A stretch of DNA of 64,000 nucleotides from Lachnospiraceae bacterium (GTDB lineage Bacteria > Bacillota > Clostridia > Lachnospirales > Lachnospiraceae): the NCBI GenBank assembly GCA_025758065.1, contig CP107199.1:62001-126000 (forward strand), given 5' to 3'. Under the pieces are notes generated by a model. The model searched no databases, had not been told where the DNA came from, and saw only the letters and a list, made by a program, of their open reading frames with translations. Position numbers and translations under genes: made by a program. This document shows, piece by piece, positions 35,054-43,754 of the stretch (within the stretch, counting starts at the first letter, position 1; each line of letters starts with the position of its first letter).

Positions 35054-36071
35054 CCATATCATAACCGGAACGTACCGCCCGTTTCTGCTCTTCAATCTTC
35101 ATCTTATCCAGATCTGAAATCTTACTCTTGATCATCTTGATTGCAGAACTCTGGTCAATGGACTGGATATGAATGTTGACATTGATGCTGTCATCCACAT
35201 CCAGGAAATCTGCAAGCATCCGGTCTGTAAGCTCCGGTGCAAGAATCTGCAGGTAACTCACACTTCCCAGCGTTCTTCCCATCAAAAATGTCTGATTCTT
35301 GGAAAAGTTAAAGGAAGTCGGTGCAATAAAATCTTTGGTCTTTAATCCGGTTTCCGGAAGCATCTTATACTGGAACTTAAATGGTTCAATCCGATCCTGG
35401 TTGAACACATGATACATAATCTCCAGCCTTTCCAGACCATTCAGGGAATGTGCCTGTGCTCCCAGGACCTTAAAGTTATTTAAGATATCTGTTTCGACTC
35501 TTTCAAGCCTTGGCCTTGCCACCTTCAGGCTTTCTGCTTCGATTCCAAAAGTGATATACTTTGTCTTCACCAGACCATTATTTCCCTTGGAAAGCTGATT
35601 CTTCAACATGGTACGGTATTCTTCACGAATGGCATTGAAGTCATCGTTCTGATCCGGAATGTCAATGCTTTTCTCAAATTCTGCCACATCCACCTGCTGA
35701 TTGATAAAAGACAGCTGCACACTGATGGAAGAATCAAAGTAATTTAAGAAATCACAATAATTCTCAAATATCGTAGTCTTATCCTCATTTAAAGCAAGCT
35801 GATAGTTGATGTCATAAAACTGAATCGTCTTGGAGAAAAAGGTCTTTGTCACCTGGCAAATACCATCCTGCAGCATCCGAATATACGGAATACTCTGCTG
35901 TGCTGTTGTAGGAATGTTTTTCTGTTTCCTGCGGTCCCGTTCCTGCTTCTTCCTACGCTTTTCCTGTTCTCTTTCTTTTCTGCTTTTTTTGTTTCTTCTT
36001 TCCTGACGGTTTCTTTTTTCCGCCAGGGACAGACGCTCCTGCTGAGCCTCCTGCTTTGTCTTTTTTGCCAT
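35054..36071 (-). CDS. VirB4 ATPase, exon 1 (before the group II intron)
   Basis: This encodes the N-terminal 339 residues plus one base of the T4SS ATPase: a basic, charged first 50 residues (MAKKTKQEAQQERLSLAEKR) and the VirB4 N-terminal domain (SIPYIRMLQDGICQVTKTFF). It ends at GATATGG before the intron. The ATG at 36071 has AAGGAGG nine bases upstream. Its start overlaps the PrgI gene by about 119 bp in another frame. Unspliced mRNA would give a non-functional protein with a few intron-encoded residues. Confidence 0.9.
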
Positions 36072-36417
36072 CCGGCACACCCTCCTTTTTTACAAGGGTG
36101 GAAATCTCCTGATAAAAATTTTCTGTCTTATATGGTCTTACTGCCGGACAGATAAACTTCTGTCGAATGATATTTGCCACCACTTTTTCAAAGGGAAGAC
36201 CGTCTTTTTCATACATTGCCATGAAGAAAAACGGAAGCATGATCGTTACCATCAGGATGGCTGCGATACTGGAACCGATTGGTTTTCTCATGAACAGATA
36301 AAACGGAATTCCCGCAACTGCGGCAAGTGAAAAGAAAATCAGCTGCCGCTTTGTCAGATTTAACGCTACTTTTGTTTTGACCTTTGTAAGGTCTTTGGGT
36401 ACTGGTACATACGCCAT
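35953..36417 (-). CDS. PrgI family protein (VirB3-like)
   Basis: The 154-residue protein begins MAYVPVPKDLTKVKTKVALN and has two membrane helices (about 27-75), matching PrgI/VirB3-like inner-membrane components of Gram-positive T4SS. A Lys/Gly-rich tail overlaps the virB4 start. The ATG at 36417 is preceded by GGAG nine bases upstream; an earlier frame extension overlaps the VirB6 gene and is unlikely. Confidence 0.85.
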   Translation of the reverse strand: MAYVPVPKDLTKVKTKVALNLTKRQLIFFSLAAVAGIPFYLFMRKPIGSSIAAILMVTIMLPFFFMAMYEKDGLPFEKVVANIIRQKFICPAVRPYKTENFYQEISTLVKKEGVPDGKKDKAGGSAGASVPGGKKKPSGKKKQKKQKRKRTGKA

Positions 36418-36439
36418 GTATGTGCTCCTTTCCTGCCCG

Positions 36440-37309
36440 TTAGTGGGCATTGAATATTGATTTGCTAAGGCTTCCGGTCTTGAATAATGAAAATGCAAGA
36501 ATCACGGTATAAGCCGCTACTGAAAACATTGCTGCATGAAGGTCACTGGATATGGTCATTGCATTTACTAAAACTGCATAAATTCCCACACAGACCATCA
36601 TGAAGAATCCCTGAAATGCCAGTGCGAACAAGCCTTTTAAATAGTTGTTTCCGATATTGCCCCATTCCTTATTGGTCATGGTGGCAAACGGAATTGGTGC
36701 TATGGAAGTATAAAGGTAAATCTCTATCATTCTTCCGTATAAAATAACGGTTATAATGATCGACAGAATCCGCATGGTAATACTGATCAGCAGCGTTTCC
36801 ATGGATAACAAGAACAAATCCCCCAGTTCCATATCTTCCAGTGCATCCACAATCCTTGTGATTGCTTCCGATGCGTCCACTGCTGTGTTTCCGGAAATTA
36901 CTCCGGCGGCATTGTTGACCACATGCTGGCCAACGTCAAAGACCGCCATCGTGATATTGAACGTATTCGTCACCAGATAAATGGCTACATACGCCTTAAA
37001 GATCCAGAGGAAAATGTTGTAAGTCTCAAATTCATGGAAATTGTTTTTCTGCGTTACCATCGTAATCAGTTCATAGCACAGGACAAATGTGATGATCAGT
37101 CCCGCAATGGGGACAATCACCGTTTGGGAAATGTTCTGGATCAGATTGAAGATTCCGGCATTCCATCCCTGCGGTGTCTGTCCCACCTGCCCGGCTATGG
37201 TTCCCACCTGCTCATTGACAGACGTGAACATGTTATCCAAACAGGACTTGATAAGCCCGATCAGGATATCCTTTATCGCTTCCGTAATTCTCTCAATGAT
37301 GGTGTTCAT
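36440..37309 (-). CDS. VirB6/TrbL-like polytopic channel protein
   Basis: The 289-residue protein has about six membrane segments and a conserved central loop (IEIYLYTSIAPIPFATMTNKE) seen in VirB6/TrbL-like proteins of Clostridia ICEs. It should form the inner part of the mating channel with PrgI and VirB4. It lies between maff2 and prgI in the usual order; GAGGAG lies just upstream of the ATG. Confidence 0.85.
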   Translation of the reverse strand: MNTIIERITEAIKDILIGLIKSCLDNMFTSVNEQVGTIAGQVGQTPQGWNAGIFNLIQNISQTVIVPIAGLIITFVLCYELITMVTQKNNFHEFETYNIFLWIFKAYVAIYLVTNTFNITMAVFDVGQHVVNNAAGVISGNTAVDASEAITRIVDALEDMELGDLFLLSMETLLISITMRILSIIITVILYGRMIEIYLYTSIAPIPFATMTNKEWGNIGNNYLKGLFALAFQGFFMMVCVGIYAVLVNAMTISSDLHAAMFSVAAYTVILAFSLFKTGSLSKSIFNAH

Positions 37310-37321
37310 CTACCACTCCTC

Positions 37322-37537
37322 TTAAGAGAACAATGTTGCCAGCTGTGGAATCAGGGTAGTTCCCAGCAGCATGATTCCGGCACCAGCCATCAGCTGTTTG
37401 ATGCCCTGGCTCTTAGCACCGGGATTGTCGTTTCCATATCCTTCCAGAAGGTTTACGACACCCCACACGCCAAGACCTGCGCCGATTGCGACTACAAGAG
37501 TTTTTAAAGTTGTAATTGCACTGCTAAAAAATGCCAT
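37322..37537 (-). CDS. Maff2 family small membrane protein
   Basis: The protein begins MAFFSSAITTLKTLVVAIGA and has two hydrophobic helices linked by a polar turn (EGYGNDNPGAKSQ), the Maff2 pattern. It resembles VirB2-like pilin subunits in size and topology, although that role is inference. I prefer the second ATG (37537), since GGTGA lies six bases before it; the first ATG at 37543 has no site. About 71 residues. Confidence 0.85.
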   Translation of the reverse strand: MAFFSSAITTLKTLVVAIGAGLGVWGVVNLLEGYGNDNPGAKSQGIKQLMAGAGIMLLGTTLIPQLATLFS

Positions 37538-37587
37538 ATACATTCACCAAAACTGACTTCTTTCAGGTGTTTACGGGAACGAAAATA

Positions 37588-37607
37588 CACCGACTAAAAA
37601 GCCGGTG
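37588..37607 (-). terminator. hairpin between virD4 and maff2
   Basis: CACCGGCT and AGTCGGTG (minus strand) form an 8-bp stem with a TTTT loop and a following TATTTTC. It is a weak terminator or processing site between the coupling protein and channel genes, and could set their relative expression. Confidence 0.5.
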
Positions 37608-37658
37608 CACCTAATGTCAGTTATTCCTTTCCTCATTATTTTCTGTTCATTCCCAAGG

Positions 37659-39545
37659 TTACTCCGACAGTTCTACATGAATTACTTCCACCTCTTCTTC
37701 AGATTTCGGTGTATACTGCGGATTTAACTCTTTCTCAACTTTGTACCGGTTCTTCTCGTTTTCATCTGCAAGAAGCCGATAGTTTTTGTGTTTCGTGATA
37801 TCATATTTGTCCGAGAAAAATGGTCTGGCACCACGGATCTGCAGGATACATTTTCCTCCATCCATGACTGCAATCTCATCTTCAGTCATCAGCTGTTTAC
37901 CTGTTTTCTGGTAATTCAATCCAAAAGACTTCTGATTACTCCTCGTCTCCGAAGTGTTATACAGGTCAATGGTTTCCTTACCCAGAAGCTCGCTCATTTC
38001 CTTTAAGGTAGTTTTCTCTTTTCCTCCAAGAAATAGTGTGGTATCACAGTTACCCAGAATAGTATCTGCACTATCCTTATACATTGCCTTTAGCTGACTC
38101 TGTGACTGCAAAATAATAGAAGCAGAGATTTCCCTGCTTCGGATGGTTGCAATCAGCTTGTCAAACTGAGGAATTTGTCCAATATTGGCAAACTCATCAG
38201 CAATGACACGCACATGAACTGGCAGTCTTCCACCATATTCATCATCTGCTTTGTCACAAAGCAGATTGAAAAGCTGTGACTGTAACATGGCAATCACAAA
38301 GTTAAAGGTTGTATCTGTATCGGACATAATCAAAAACAAGGCTGTCTTCCTGTCCCCAATCTTATCCAGTTCCATTTCATCATAAGACATGATCTCACGA
38401 AGTTCTGCTATATCAAATGGTGCCAGCCTCGCACCACAGGAAATAAGAATACTTTTGGCTGTTTTGCCAGCCGCCATTTTGTATTTTTTATACTGTCTGA
38501 CCGCAAAGTGCTGCGGATCTCTTTCTTCCAGTTCCTGGAACATCATATCCACTGGATTCTGGTAAGTTTCATCCTCTTCACGGGTTTCGCTTTCATTCAA
38601 AAGATCCAGAAGGGTATTCAGATTCTTTTCCTCTTCATCTCCTTCATACCAGATAAAAGCAATCAATGCCGTGTACAACAGCTTCTCTGCTTTCACCCAA
38701 AAATCTTCGGAAGCTTTTTCCCCTTCGCCTTTGGTATTAACAATAATTGTTGTAACCAGCTTCAGGATATCTTTTTCAGACCGTATATAAGCAAATGGAT
38801 TGTAATGAAGCGATTTGGAAAAGTTGATAGTATTCAGAACCTTAATCACATATGGTTCGTGTACCACTTTTCCTGATTTATCTTTCATAATATTTCCATT
38901 CTTATCTTTCTTAGGTGGTCCCTTTGCTAACATCTTCCCGCACTCCTCGATCAGAGTGCCTTTCGGATCTGTAATGACCATGGAACAGTTCATCTGCATG
39001 ACTGACGGCTTAACGAAAAATCGAGTTTTTCCGGAACCACTGCCGCCAATGACCACTATATTTTTATTTCTTGCATACTTTGGCTGTTTAGGTCTACTTT
39101 CCATAGTCAATGCTTCTGTTGCTGTTAATGGAATATTCATCCAGGGATCTTCCGACATATAAGGTTTAATATCCTCAGCGTTTCCCCATCTGGCTGAACC
39201 ATACTCGATTCCTTTCCGGAGTTTCTTTGCATCTGACTGTTTCTGCCATACCAGTAATTTCAGAATGACAGCTGCTACAATTCCTGTCAGCATATCACGC
39301 CAGTTAAAACTTGGCTGCAATCCAGTAAGAATCCTGTCTGCATGTTCCATCGCATATAATAGCTTGTTCCCAATATCTTCTCCCAGACTGTTTCTGTAAA
39401 GAAATGATGCCCGATTTGTATAAAAAGCAGTTAAGATATATGGGATATTGGTAAGAACCAGTTTCTTTTTATCCAGGGCGGACAGCCTGACCCTGATCTT
39501 ATTCTTCCATTTTTGCATCAGATTTTTACCGATTTGCTTTTTCAT
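37659..39545 (-). CDS. VirD4/TcpA-type coupling ATPase
   Basis: The 628-residue type IV coupling protein has N-terminal membrane segments, Walker A GGSGSGKTR (about residue 170) and Walker B VIADEFANIG (about 430), then SASIILQSQSQLKAMY. It would feed the relaxase-DNA complex into the T4SS channel. The start overlaps the stop of the PcfB-like gene by 4 bp, indicating coupling. The substrate relaxase gene is not found in this window. Confidence 0.92.
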   Translation of the reverse strand: MKKQIGKNLMQKWKNKIRVRLSALDKKKLVLTNIPYILTAFYTNRASFLYRNSLGEDIGNKLLYAMEHADRILTGLQPSFNWRDMLTGIVAAVILKLLVWQKQSDAKKLRKGIEYGSARWGNAEDIKPYMSEDPWMNIPLTATEALTMESRPKQPKYARNKNIVVIGGSGSGKTRFFVKPSVMQMNCSMVITDPKGTLIEECGKMLAKGPPKKDKNGNIMKDKSGKVVHEPYVIKVLNTINFSKSLHYNPFAYIRSEKDILKLVTTIIVNTKGEGEKASEDFWVKAEKLLYTALIAFIWYEGDEEEKNLNTLLDLLNESETREEDETYQNPVDMMFQELEERDPQHFAVRQYKKYKMAAGKTAKSILISCGARLAPFDIAELREIMSYDEMELDKIGDRKTALFLIMSDTDTTFNFVIAMLQSQLFNLLCDKADDEYGGRLPVHVRVIADEFANIGQIPQFDKLIATIRSREISASIILQSQSQLKAMYKDSADTILGNCDTTLFLGGKEKTTLKEMSELLGKETIDLYNTSETRSNQKSFGLNYQKTGKQLMTEDEIAVMDGGKCILQIRGARPFFSDKYDITKHKNYRLLADENEKNRYKVEKELNPQYTPKSEEEVEVIHVELSE

Positions 39546-40033
39546 CGGCTCTGCTCCTGATGCCGGTTCTTTACTTTGTCCTTCGATTTCTTTGGCATCA
39601 TTGCTCTGTAAGTTGCAAGACGCTTGTGAATAGAAGGCTTATTCGCTTTTTGAATCTGTTTCTGGGAAAACTCACGGAAAGCAGCATTGAGGGCATCCTG
39701 ATCACGTCCTTTAAAAAACACCAGATACATCGGTGGATCTTTACTCTTATCTTTTTTCAAAGCATAATTGATCCCGTATTTTCTGGCATAACGTTCAAAG
39801 GACTTGATATTCTTATTTGTGATCTCGATATTGACCATCCCGGCATTTTGTTTTGCCAGCTCTTTTACCGTGACCTTTCCCTGTTTCGGCTGATTCTTCT
39901 TCGCTTTCTTCTCTACCGATTTCTGCTTCTGATGACGCAGATAAGCAGCAAGAACCTTTTTCAATAAATCTGCTGTTACTTTGGTAGTCCGAATGCAGAA
40001 CGTGACCGTTTTCTGAGTTACCTCTTCCTGCAT
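39542..40033 (-). CDS. PcfB/DUF3801 family protein
   Basis: The 163-residue basic protein begins MQEEVTQKTVTFCIRTTKVT and contains a DUF3801 core (KSFERYARKYGINYALKKD, then PPMYLVFFKGRDQDALNAAF). PcfB-like proteins help dock the relaxosome to the coupling protein in Gram-positive conjugation. Its end overlaps the VirD4 start by 4 bp. A GGAGGG site lies before the ATG. Confidence 0.85.
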   Translation of the reverse strand: MQEEVTQKTVTFCIRTTKVTADLLKKVLAAYLRHQKQKSVEKKAKKNQPKQGKVTVKELAKQNAGMVNIEITNKNIKSFERYARKYGINYALKKDKSKDPPMYLVFFKGRDQDALNAAFREFSQKQIQKANKPSIHKRLATYRAMMPKKSKDKVKNRHQEQSR

Positions 40034-40103
40034 GATTTTCCCTCCTTTCAGCGATTTAACTGCTGTCCAGATCTGTAATCATGGCAACCACCTCCTTCAT
40101 TCT

Positions 40104-40856
40104 TTACTCTTCCTCCGCACACAACGCTTTAAAAAATTCTTTTCCTTTTGGTGTAACCAATGTCTGTGAACCAAGATGTCCATTGTTAAAATAGTCTTTT
40201 ACAATAAACAGATCATTGTTCTTCTCCACCGCATAGGGTAACAGCGTGCCGGATGGACTCCTATATAGAAATCCTCTATTTAAAAGAAGTTTCACAAATT
40301 TTCTTTCTGGAAATTCAATCTCTTTTGCCGTCGTTCGAATATTGGTGCATTCTCCTGTAATCATGAAATGATCATAATAATCTGCTTTTGGCTGCATATC
40401 CTTTACACGATTTTGCAATTCTCGATTTCGATTGTTTTCTGCCAAAAGTCTCTCGGCAAATTCCAAAAGAAGTTCCGGGTTATCTTTTACCCTGTCTAAA
40501 AGATCGGTCTCTAAATATCCGCCTGTTTTCCTAATAGCCGGAAGTACCTCATCAAATACCCACTTCTCAAAATTCTGTGCTGACTTTAAACGACTTTTTG
40601 TAATCAGCCGATATACATCTCCCTCTGGAATAAAAATCATTGGCTGTACCCCACCTGATGTAAGGACGCCCCGTTTCAGGGCCCCCTTGCAATGAACATT
40701 TATCGCATTTCTTGGTTTTGCATATCCCAAAGCAAATGCTACATCAATTCCAGAAAATAAAAGTCTGCCTCCATCTTCAATCATACGGATGGAACCAAAC
40801 TCCGAATTGTGAAACTCTGTGATTTTATAATCCGTCTTCTCCATCCTCTTCTCCAT
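40104..40856 (-). CDS. BRO/KilAC-type antirepressor
   Basis: The protein (about 250 residues) has an N-terminal BRO domain (SIRMIEDGGRLLFSGIDVAF, then VQPMIFIPEGDVYRLI and KWVFDEVLPAIRKTGGYL) and a C-terminal KilAC/ANT domain (MQPKADYYDHFM). This is the phage antirepressor architecture. In an ICE it may release the element from repression. The ATG at 40856 has GGAGGAG six bases before it and overlaps the end of the preceding gene by 32 bp. Confidence 0.85.
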   Translation of the reverse strand: MEKRMEKTDYKITEFHNSEFGSIRMIEDGGRLLFSGIDVAFALGYAKPRNAINVHCKGALKRGVLTSGGVQPMIFIPEGDVYRLITKSRLKSAQNFEKWVFDEVLPAIRKTGGYLETDLLDRVKDNPELLLEFAERLLAENNRNRELQNRVKDMQPKADYYDHFMITGECTNIRTTAKEIEFPERKFVKLLLNRGFLYRSPSGTLLPYAVEKNNDLFIVKDYFNNGHLGSQTLVTPKGKEFFKALCAEEE

Positions 40857-41274
40857 CCTCTTCTCCTCCTGAACCGGCAAGTAACATCAAACCATTTTCA
40901 ATGATTGTGCTCCTAATAAACTCTGCTACATTCACGGTTAAATAACCAAGATATTCTGCAAGGAAACTACTATATTCCTCTTCTGTCAACAATTCCTCCA
41001 GTGCTTCCAAATGAGCTGTCACTTTAGAAGTCTGCTTTCCGCCAAGCAGCTTGCCTAATATTTCTGTAAATTCCTCTGTGTCACATGACTCAAACATACA
41101 TAAGATCATCTCCATTGTTGTTTCCAAAACCAAACGATCCATTTTCATTTGCGTCAGCTCTTCCATTGTTTTCATGGCAGTCATAAGCGCATCACTTGTC
41201 ATATGTTCTGTATTGATTCTTCCTTCTGAATCAACCAATCCTATTGCAAATAATTCTAAAAAGTATTTTCTCAT
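40825..41274 (-). CDS. helical acidic protein of unknown function
   Basis: The 149-residue protein begins MRKYFLELFAIGLVDSEG and ends in a Glu/Asp/Gly-rich tail. No family recognised. The ATG at 41274 has AGGAGG nine bases upstream; the frame is open 42 codons further into ssb but without a site. It sits 13 bp after ssb in the same operon, so a role in replication or early transfer is possible, which is inference. Confidence 0.6.
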   Translation of the reverse strand: MRKYFLELFAIGLVDSEGRINTEHMTSDALMTAMKTMEELTQMKMDRLVLETTMEMILCMFESCDTEEFTEILGKLLGGKQTSKVTAHLEALEELLTEEEYSSFLAEYLGYLTVNVAEFIRSTIIENGLMLLAGSGGEEDGEEDGEDGL

Positions 41275-41287
41275 AAATCTTGTCCTC

Positions 41288-41698
41288 CTATCGAAATGGC
41301 ATTTCTTGTTCAAGTTCTTCTGGTATATCGAATGGAATCTTCCTCTTCTCTGCTGGTTGAAATCCGTCAGATTCTTCTTTTTTTGTTTTGGCTTCTGCAA
41401 ACTCTACATTATCCATAATGACTTCGGTATAATAGGATGCAGTTCCAGTCTGTTCATCTTTGATCTGAGAGATTACCAACTCTCCGGAAAGAGCAATCTT
41501 AATTCCTTTTTCAAGATATTTCTCCACAAATTCTGCATTATTTCCATAAGCTGTGATCATCACTACAAATGCTTTGCTTGTGCGATTTCTTTTTACTACC
41601 AGTGGAAACCTAGATACTTTGGTTTGTCCCTTTTGCGTAGATGTCAGCTTAGTTTCTGGATCTCTGGCAAGTCTACCCATTAAAACAATCGTATTCAT
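41288..41698 (-). CDS. ssb: single-stranded DNA-binding protein
   Basis: The 136-residue OB-fold protein has NTIVLMGRLARDPETKLTST and KGIKIALSGELVISQIKDE, and ends in EMPFR rather than the usual DDDIPF tip. ICE-encoded SSB protects transferred single strands in the recipient. It is the first gene after a long structured intergenic region and starts the ssb-to-transfer gene series. AGGACAAA lies upstream of the ATG. Confidence 0.88.
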   Translation of the reverse strand: MNTIVLMGRLARDPETKLTSTQKGQTKVSRFPLVVKRNRTSKAFVVMITAYGNNAEFVEKYLEKGIKIALSGELVISQIKDEQTGTASYYTEVIMDNVEFAEAKTKKEESDGFQPAEKRKIPFDIPEELEQEMPFR

Positions 41699-41778
41699 TC
41701 TTTTTGTCCTCCCTTTCTTCCTGCAACACCCTTCCCTGGTATTTCAAACAGGATAATAATCTGTGCATTTTCTGCACG

Positions 41779-41810
41779 AAAAAATGAGGAATGGATTCGA
41801 ACCATTCCCC
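41779..41810 (-). terminator. terminator with TTCGAAT loop upstream of ssb
   Basis: GGGGAATGG, loop TTCGAAT and CCATTCCTC (minus strand) form a 9-bp stem, followed by ATTTTTT. It ends the candidate leader RNA before ssb, so ssb expression may need read-through. Confidence 0.7.
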
Positions 41811-42150
41811 ACTTGCTACAGGATTTCTCCTGTAATATAAATAAGAAAATCTAAGTATTCACATTTGGGCTTTGTCTGTACATATACATCTGATCGTTAT
41901 CATTCCAGATAACCCGGCTGTAAAAATACAGTCACAGTCTCTGTTTCAGCAGAGGTCCTGTACCCTTCGGTGGTATCATTATTGCTTCGCTCTTCCCGTA
42001 GGAGTCTTCGCCTGCACGAGCCGGATTATCTCCGGTAAGCATGTTCCTCAAGATGTATCAGCTCCTTCAATTGTCAAGGTGCAATCGGAAGAACTGTCTG
42101 AACCTCTTTTACGTTTGTGATTTTTGGAAATCAGAGGATTTTCAATTTGC
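41811..42150 (-). ncRNA. candidate structured leader or small RNA upstream of ssb
   Basis: About 340 nt lie between a promoter-like block and a terminator, with no open frame. Local inverted repeats include CCGGAGATAATCCGG (42021-42035), a 7-bp stem capped by a GAAA tetraloop (41817-41834) and complementary ACAG/CTGT segments near 41917-41945. It may be an attenuating leader for the ssb operon or an independent ICE RNA. I do not recognise an Rfam family. Confidence 0.35.
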
Positions 42151-42154
42151 CTTC

Positions 42155-42213
42155 CATATACTCTGTATTGGGAGCGACAAAATCGGACATGATTTTAGAA
42201 ATTTTTTGAAATT
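42155..42213 (-). promoter_or_regulatory. conserved promoter/operator block, copy 1
   Basis: This block matches 49066-49124 at roughly 48 of 59 positions. Shared parts include ATACTCTGTA and AAAATCGGACAT. It lies at the head of the non-coding region leading to ssb. The copy by the xis genes suggests one ICE regulator controls both. Confidence 0.6.
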
Positions 42214-42237
42214 ATTTTTTGAAGTGTAAAAAGATAT

Positions 42238-42268
42238 AAAAAAAAGATGCCAGGATTTCTCCTGACAC
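42238..42268 (-). terminator. intrinsic terminator after the DUF6219-like gene
   Basis: GTCAGGA, a GAAA tetraloop and TCCTGGC (minus strand) form a 7-bp stem, followed by ATCTTTTTTTT. It separates the repA-side operon from the ssb operon. Confidence 0.8.
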
Positions 42269-42317
42269 CATAGTGACTATGCCAACTTCGTGCCCACTGG
42301 GCACAAGGTTGATTGTA

Positions 42318-42527
42318 TTATTCTTCATTTCCTAATGATATTGGTTCTTTCTTTGTTTTCTTGTTTTTAGATATCATCTTATGACCTGTGTAAATAGCCA
42401 TAATCATACAAAGCAAAGAACTTGCCGCAAAATATTTATGGCTTGATTTTGAACCTTTATATCCGCTATAAAAAGTTCCTAGCATCGTTATCAATGCTCC
42501 GACAGACCAATATTCATGAGCTTTCAT
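42318..42527 (-). CDS. small membrane protein (DUF6219-like)
   Basis: The 69-residue protein begins MKAHEYWSVGALITMLGTFY and has two membrane helices with a short basic linker (SGYKGSKSSHKYF) and a charged C-terminal tail. It resembles the DUF6219 family, though I hold that name loosely. It is the last gene before the terminator at 42238-42268. No function can be assigned. Confidence 0.6.
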   Translation of the reverse strand: MKAHEYWSVGALITMLGTFYSGYKGSKSSHKYFAASSLLCMIMAIYTGHKMISKNKKTKKEPISLGNEE

Positions 42528-42602
42528 TCTAACATCTCCCTTTGTGTTAATTTTAATATGTACCGTTTGATGAAATATGCAAACAGGAATTTGGAACGTG
42601 CT

Positions 42603-43127
42603 TTATAAATTTTTTCCGATCCCCTCAAGTTCGTTCATGGAATCCTTGTTTTTTTCAAGTTCATCTCTGGCTGTTGCATAATATGATTTTTTGAAAAGCA
42701 TATCCCATGAAAGATATTTTGCCATACAGTCAAACTGCTTATCAATCAGCTCATACTGGATACTGTCTACGGGAGAACCGCCTACAACAATCGTGCCAAC
42801 TTTTTTATTTTTTAACTGCAATCCACGGCAGTAGCACTTATCAATGATAAGTTTCAATTGTGCTGACATTCCCCACCAATAAACTGGTGTAGCAAAAAGA
42901 ATCATATCTGCGGCAGCAATTTTATCAATTGTAGGATTTGTATCATCCTTATCGACGCATCCCTTAGAGCATTGACAGACACCACATCCCTTGCATGGTG
43001 CAATGTTGAGTTTGTCAGGTTCAATGATTTCAATTTCATTCTTTTCTGATGCTCCTTTTATAAATGCATTGATTGCTGTCAGCGTGTTTCCTTTTCTGGC
43101 ACTTCCATTAATGATTACAATTTTCAT
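42603..43127 (-). CDS. flavodoxin-fold NADPH-dependent FMN reductase with Cys cluster
   Basis: The 174-residue protein begins MKIVIINGSARKGNTLTAIN, the FMN phosphate-binding loop of the NADPH-dependent FMN reductase/iron-sulfur flavoprotein family. It has CKGCGVCQCSKGC, a compact Cys motif as in iron-sulfur flavoproteins, and the PVYWWGMSAQLK segment. It would transfer electrons between NADPH or ferredoxin and an acceptor. It appears to be cargo between the replication and ssb modules. The ATG at 43127 has GGAGG eight bases upstream. Confidence 0.85.
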   Translation of the reverse strand: MKIVIINGSARKGNTLTAINAFIKGASEKNEIEIIEPDKLNIAPCKGCGVCQCSKGCVDKDDTNPTIDKIAAADMILFATPVYWWGMSAQLKLIIDKCYCRGLQLKNKKVGTIVVGGSPVDSIQYELIDKQFDCMAKYLSWDMLFKKSYYATARDELEKNKDSMNELEGIGKNL

Positions 43128-43151
43128 GCGTGTATCCTCCAACTTCCGATT

Positions 43152-43709
43152 TCATGATATCATTTCTAATACAGATTTTACCGTATTTTTCAGATTCAGT
43201 CCATCTTTTAATCCCAGTCGATAGAAAAATTCTTCTGTTTCTGCTCCACTGCTAAAAATTGCATTACAGTATTCCGTAATCACTTCTTCCTGTTCTTGGG
43301 ATAACGTTTCCAGTAATTTCTGGTATTTCTTATCAATCTCACTTACTGGCTCTTTATCCTGCTTTAACTTCCATTCTGAATATGCTTTCCCCATATGCTC
43401 TGTAATTGTCAGATTCACAAATTCCTGCACTTCCTCGGATATGGTGCTCGCAGATTCCTGTTTATCTTTCTTTTTATCATTTGATTTTTCAAGTGTCGTG
43501 TCATCAATATAACGAATGATTTCTCGAATATTTGACTTCATCGACTGCAGATATCCTTTCATCAGCACAGCTACTTTTCTAGCATCCGATTTTTCGGTTT
43601 CTTTTTCCAGCATATAAAACTCTTCCAGTTCTTTCAGAATATCCATCCCTGCTTTCATCTGAAATTCCACCTCAAGCAAATCATCCATCACTTTATATAA
43701 TTCTTCCAT
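43152..43709 (-). CDS. helical protein of unknown function
   Basis: The 185-residue protein is charged and largely alpha-helical, beginning MEELYKVMDDLLEVEFQMK. The C-terminal half contains LETLSQEQEEVITEYCNAIFSSGAETEEFFYRLGLKDGL (split here only by reading), a pattern common in small Clostridia regulatory or phage proteins. No domain named. It is transcribed with repA. Its ribosome site is weak. Confidence 0.55.
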   Translation of the reverse strand: MEELYKVMDDLLEVEFQMKAGMDILKELEEFYMLEKETEKSDARKVAVLMKGYLQSMKSNIREIIRYIDDTTLEKSNDKKKDKQESASTISEEVQEFVNLTITEHMGKAYSEWKLKQDKEPVSEIDKKYQKLLETLSQEQEEVITEYCNAIFSSGAETEEFFYRLGLKDGLNLKNTVKSVLEMIS

Positions 43710-43754
43710 TGTTTATTTCTGCCTTTCCATATAGCGCCACTATATTTTCCACAA

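Larger units (their letters stand above)
41699..42317. other. 619-bp non-coding region upstream of ssb
   Basis: No credible gene here. In order of minus-strand transcription it contains a palindrome (42290-42304), a terminator (42238-42268), a promoter-like block shared with the xis operon (42155-42213), a structured leader or ncRNA candidate, a hairpin with a GAAA loop (41817-41834), a terminator-like hairpin (41779-41810) and a small hairpin (GTGCA-GAAAA-TGCAC, about 41762-41776). Confidence 0.7.

Noticed and set aside
41786..41810. tRNA T-arm-like GGTTCGAATCC
   Set aside because: No acceptor, D or anticodon stems can be built around it; it is better read as a terminator hairpin.
41994..42007. 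14-nt match to a conserved 16S rRNA segment (AGACTCCTACGGGA on the minus strand)
   Set aside because: The match stops at 14 nt and the flanking sequence does not follow 16S; a match of this length is expected by chance.
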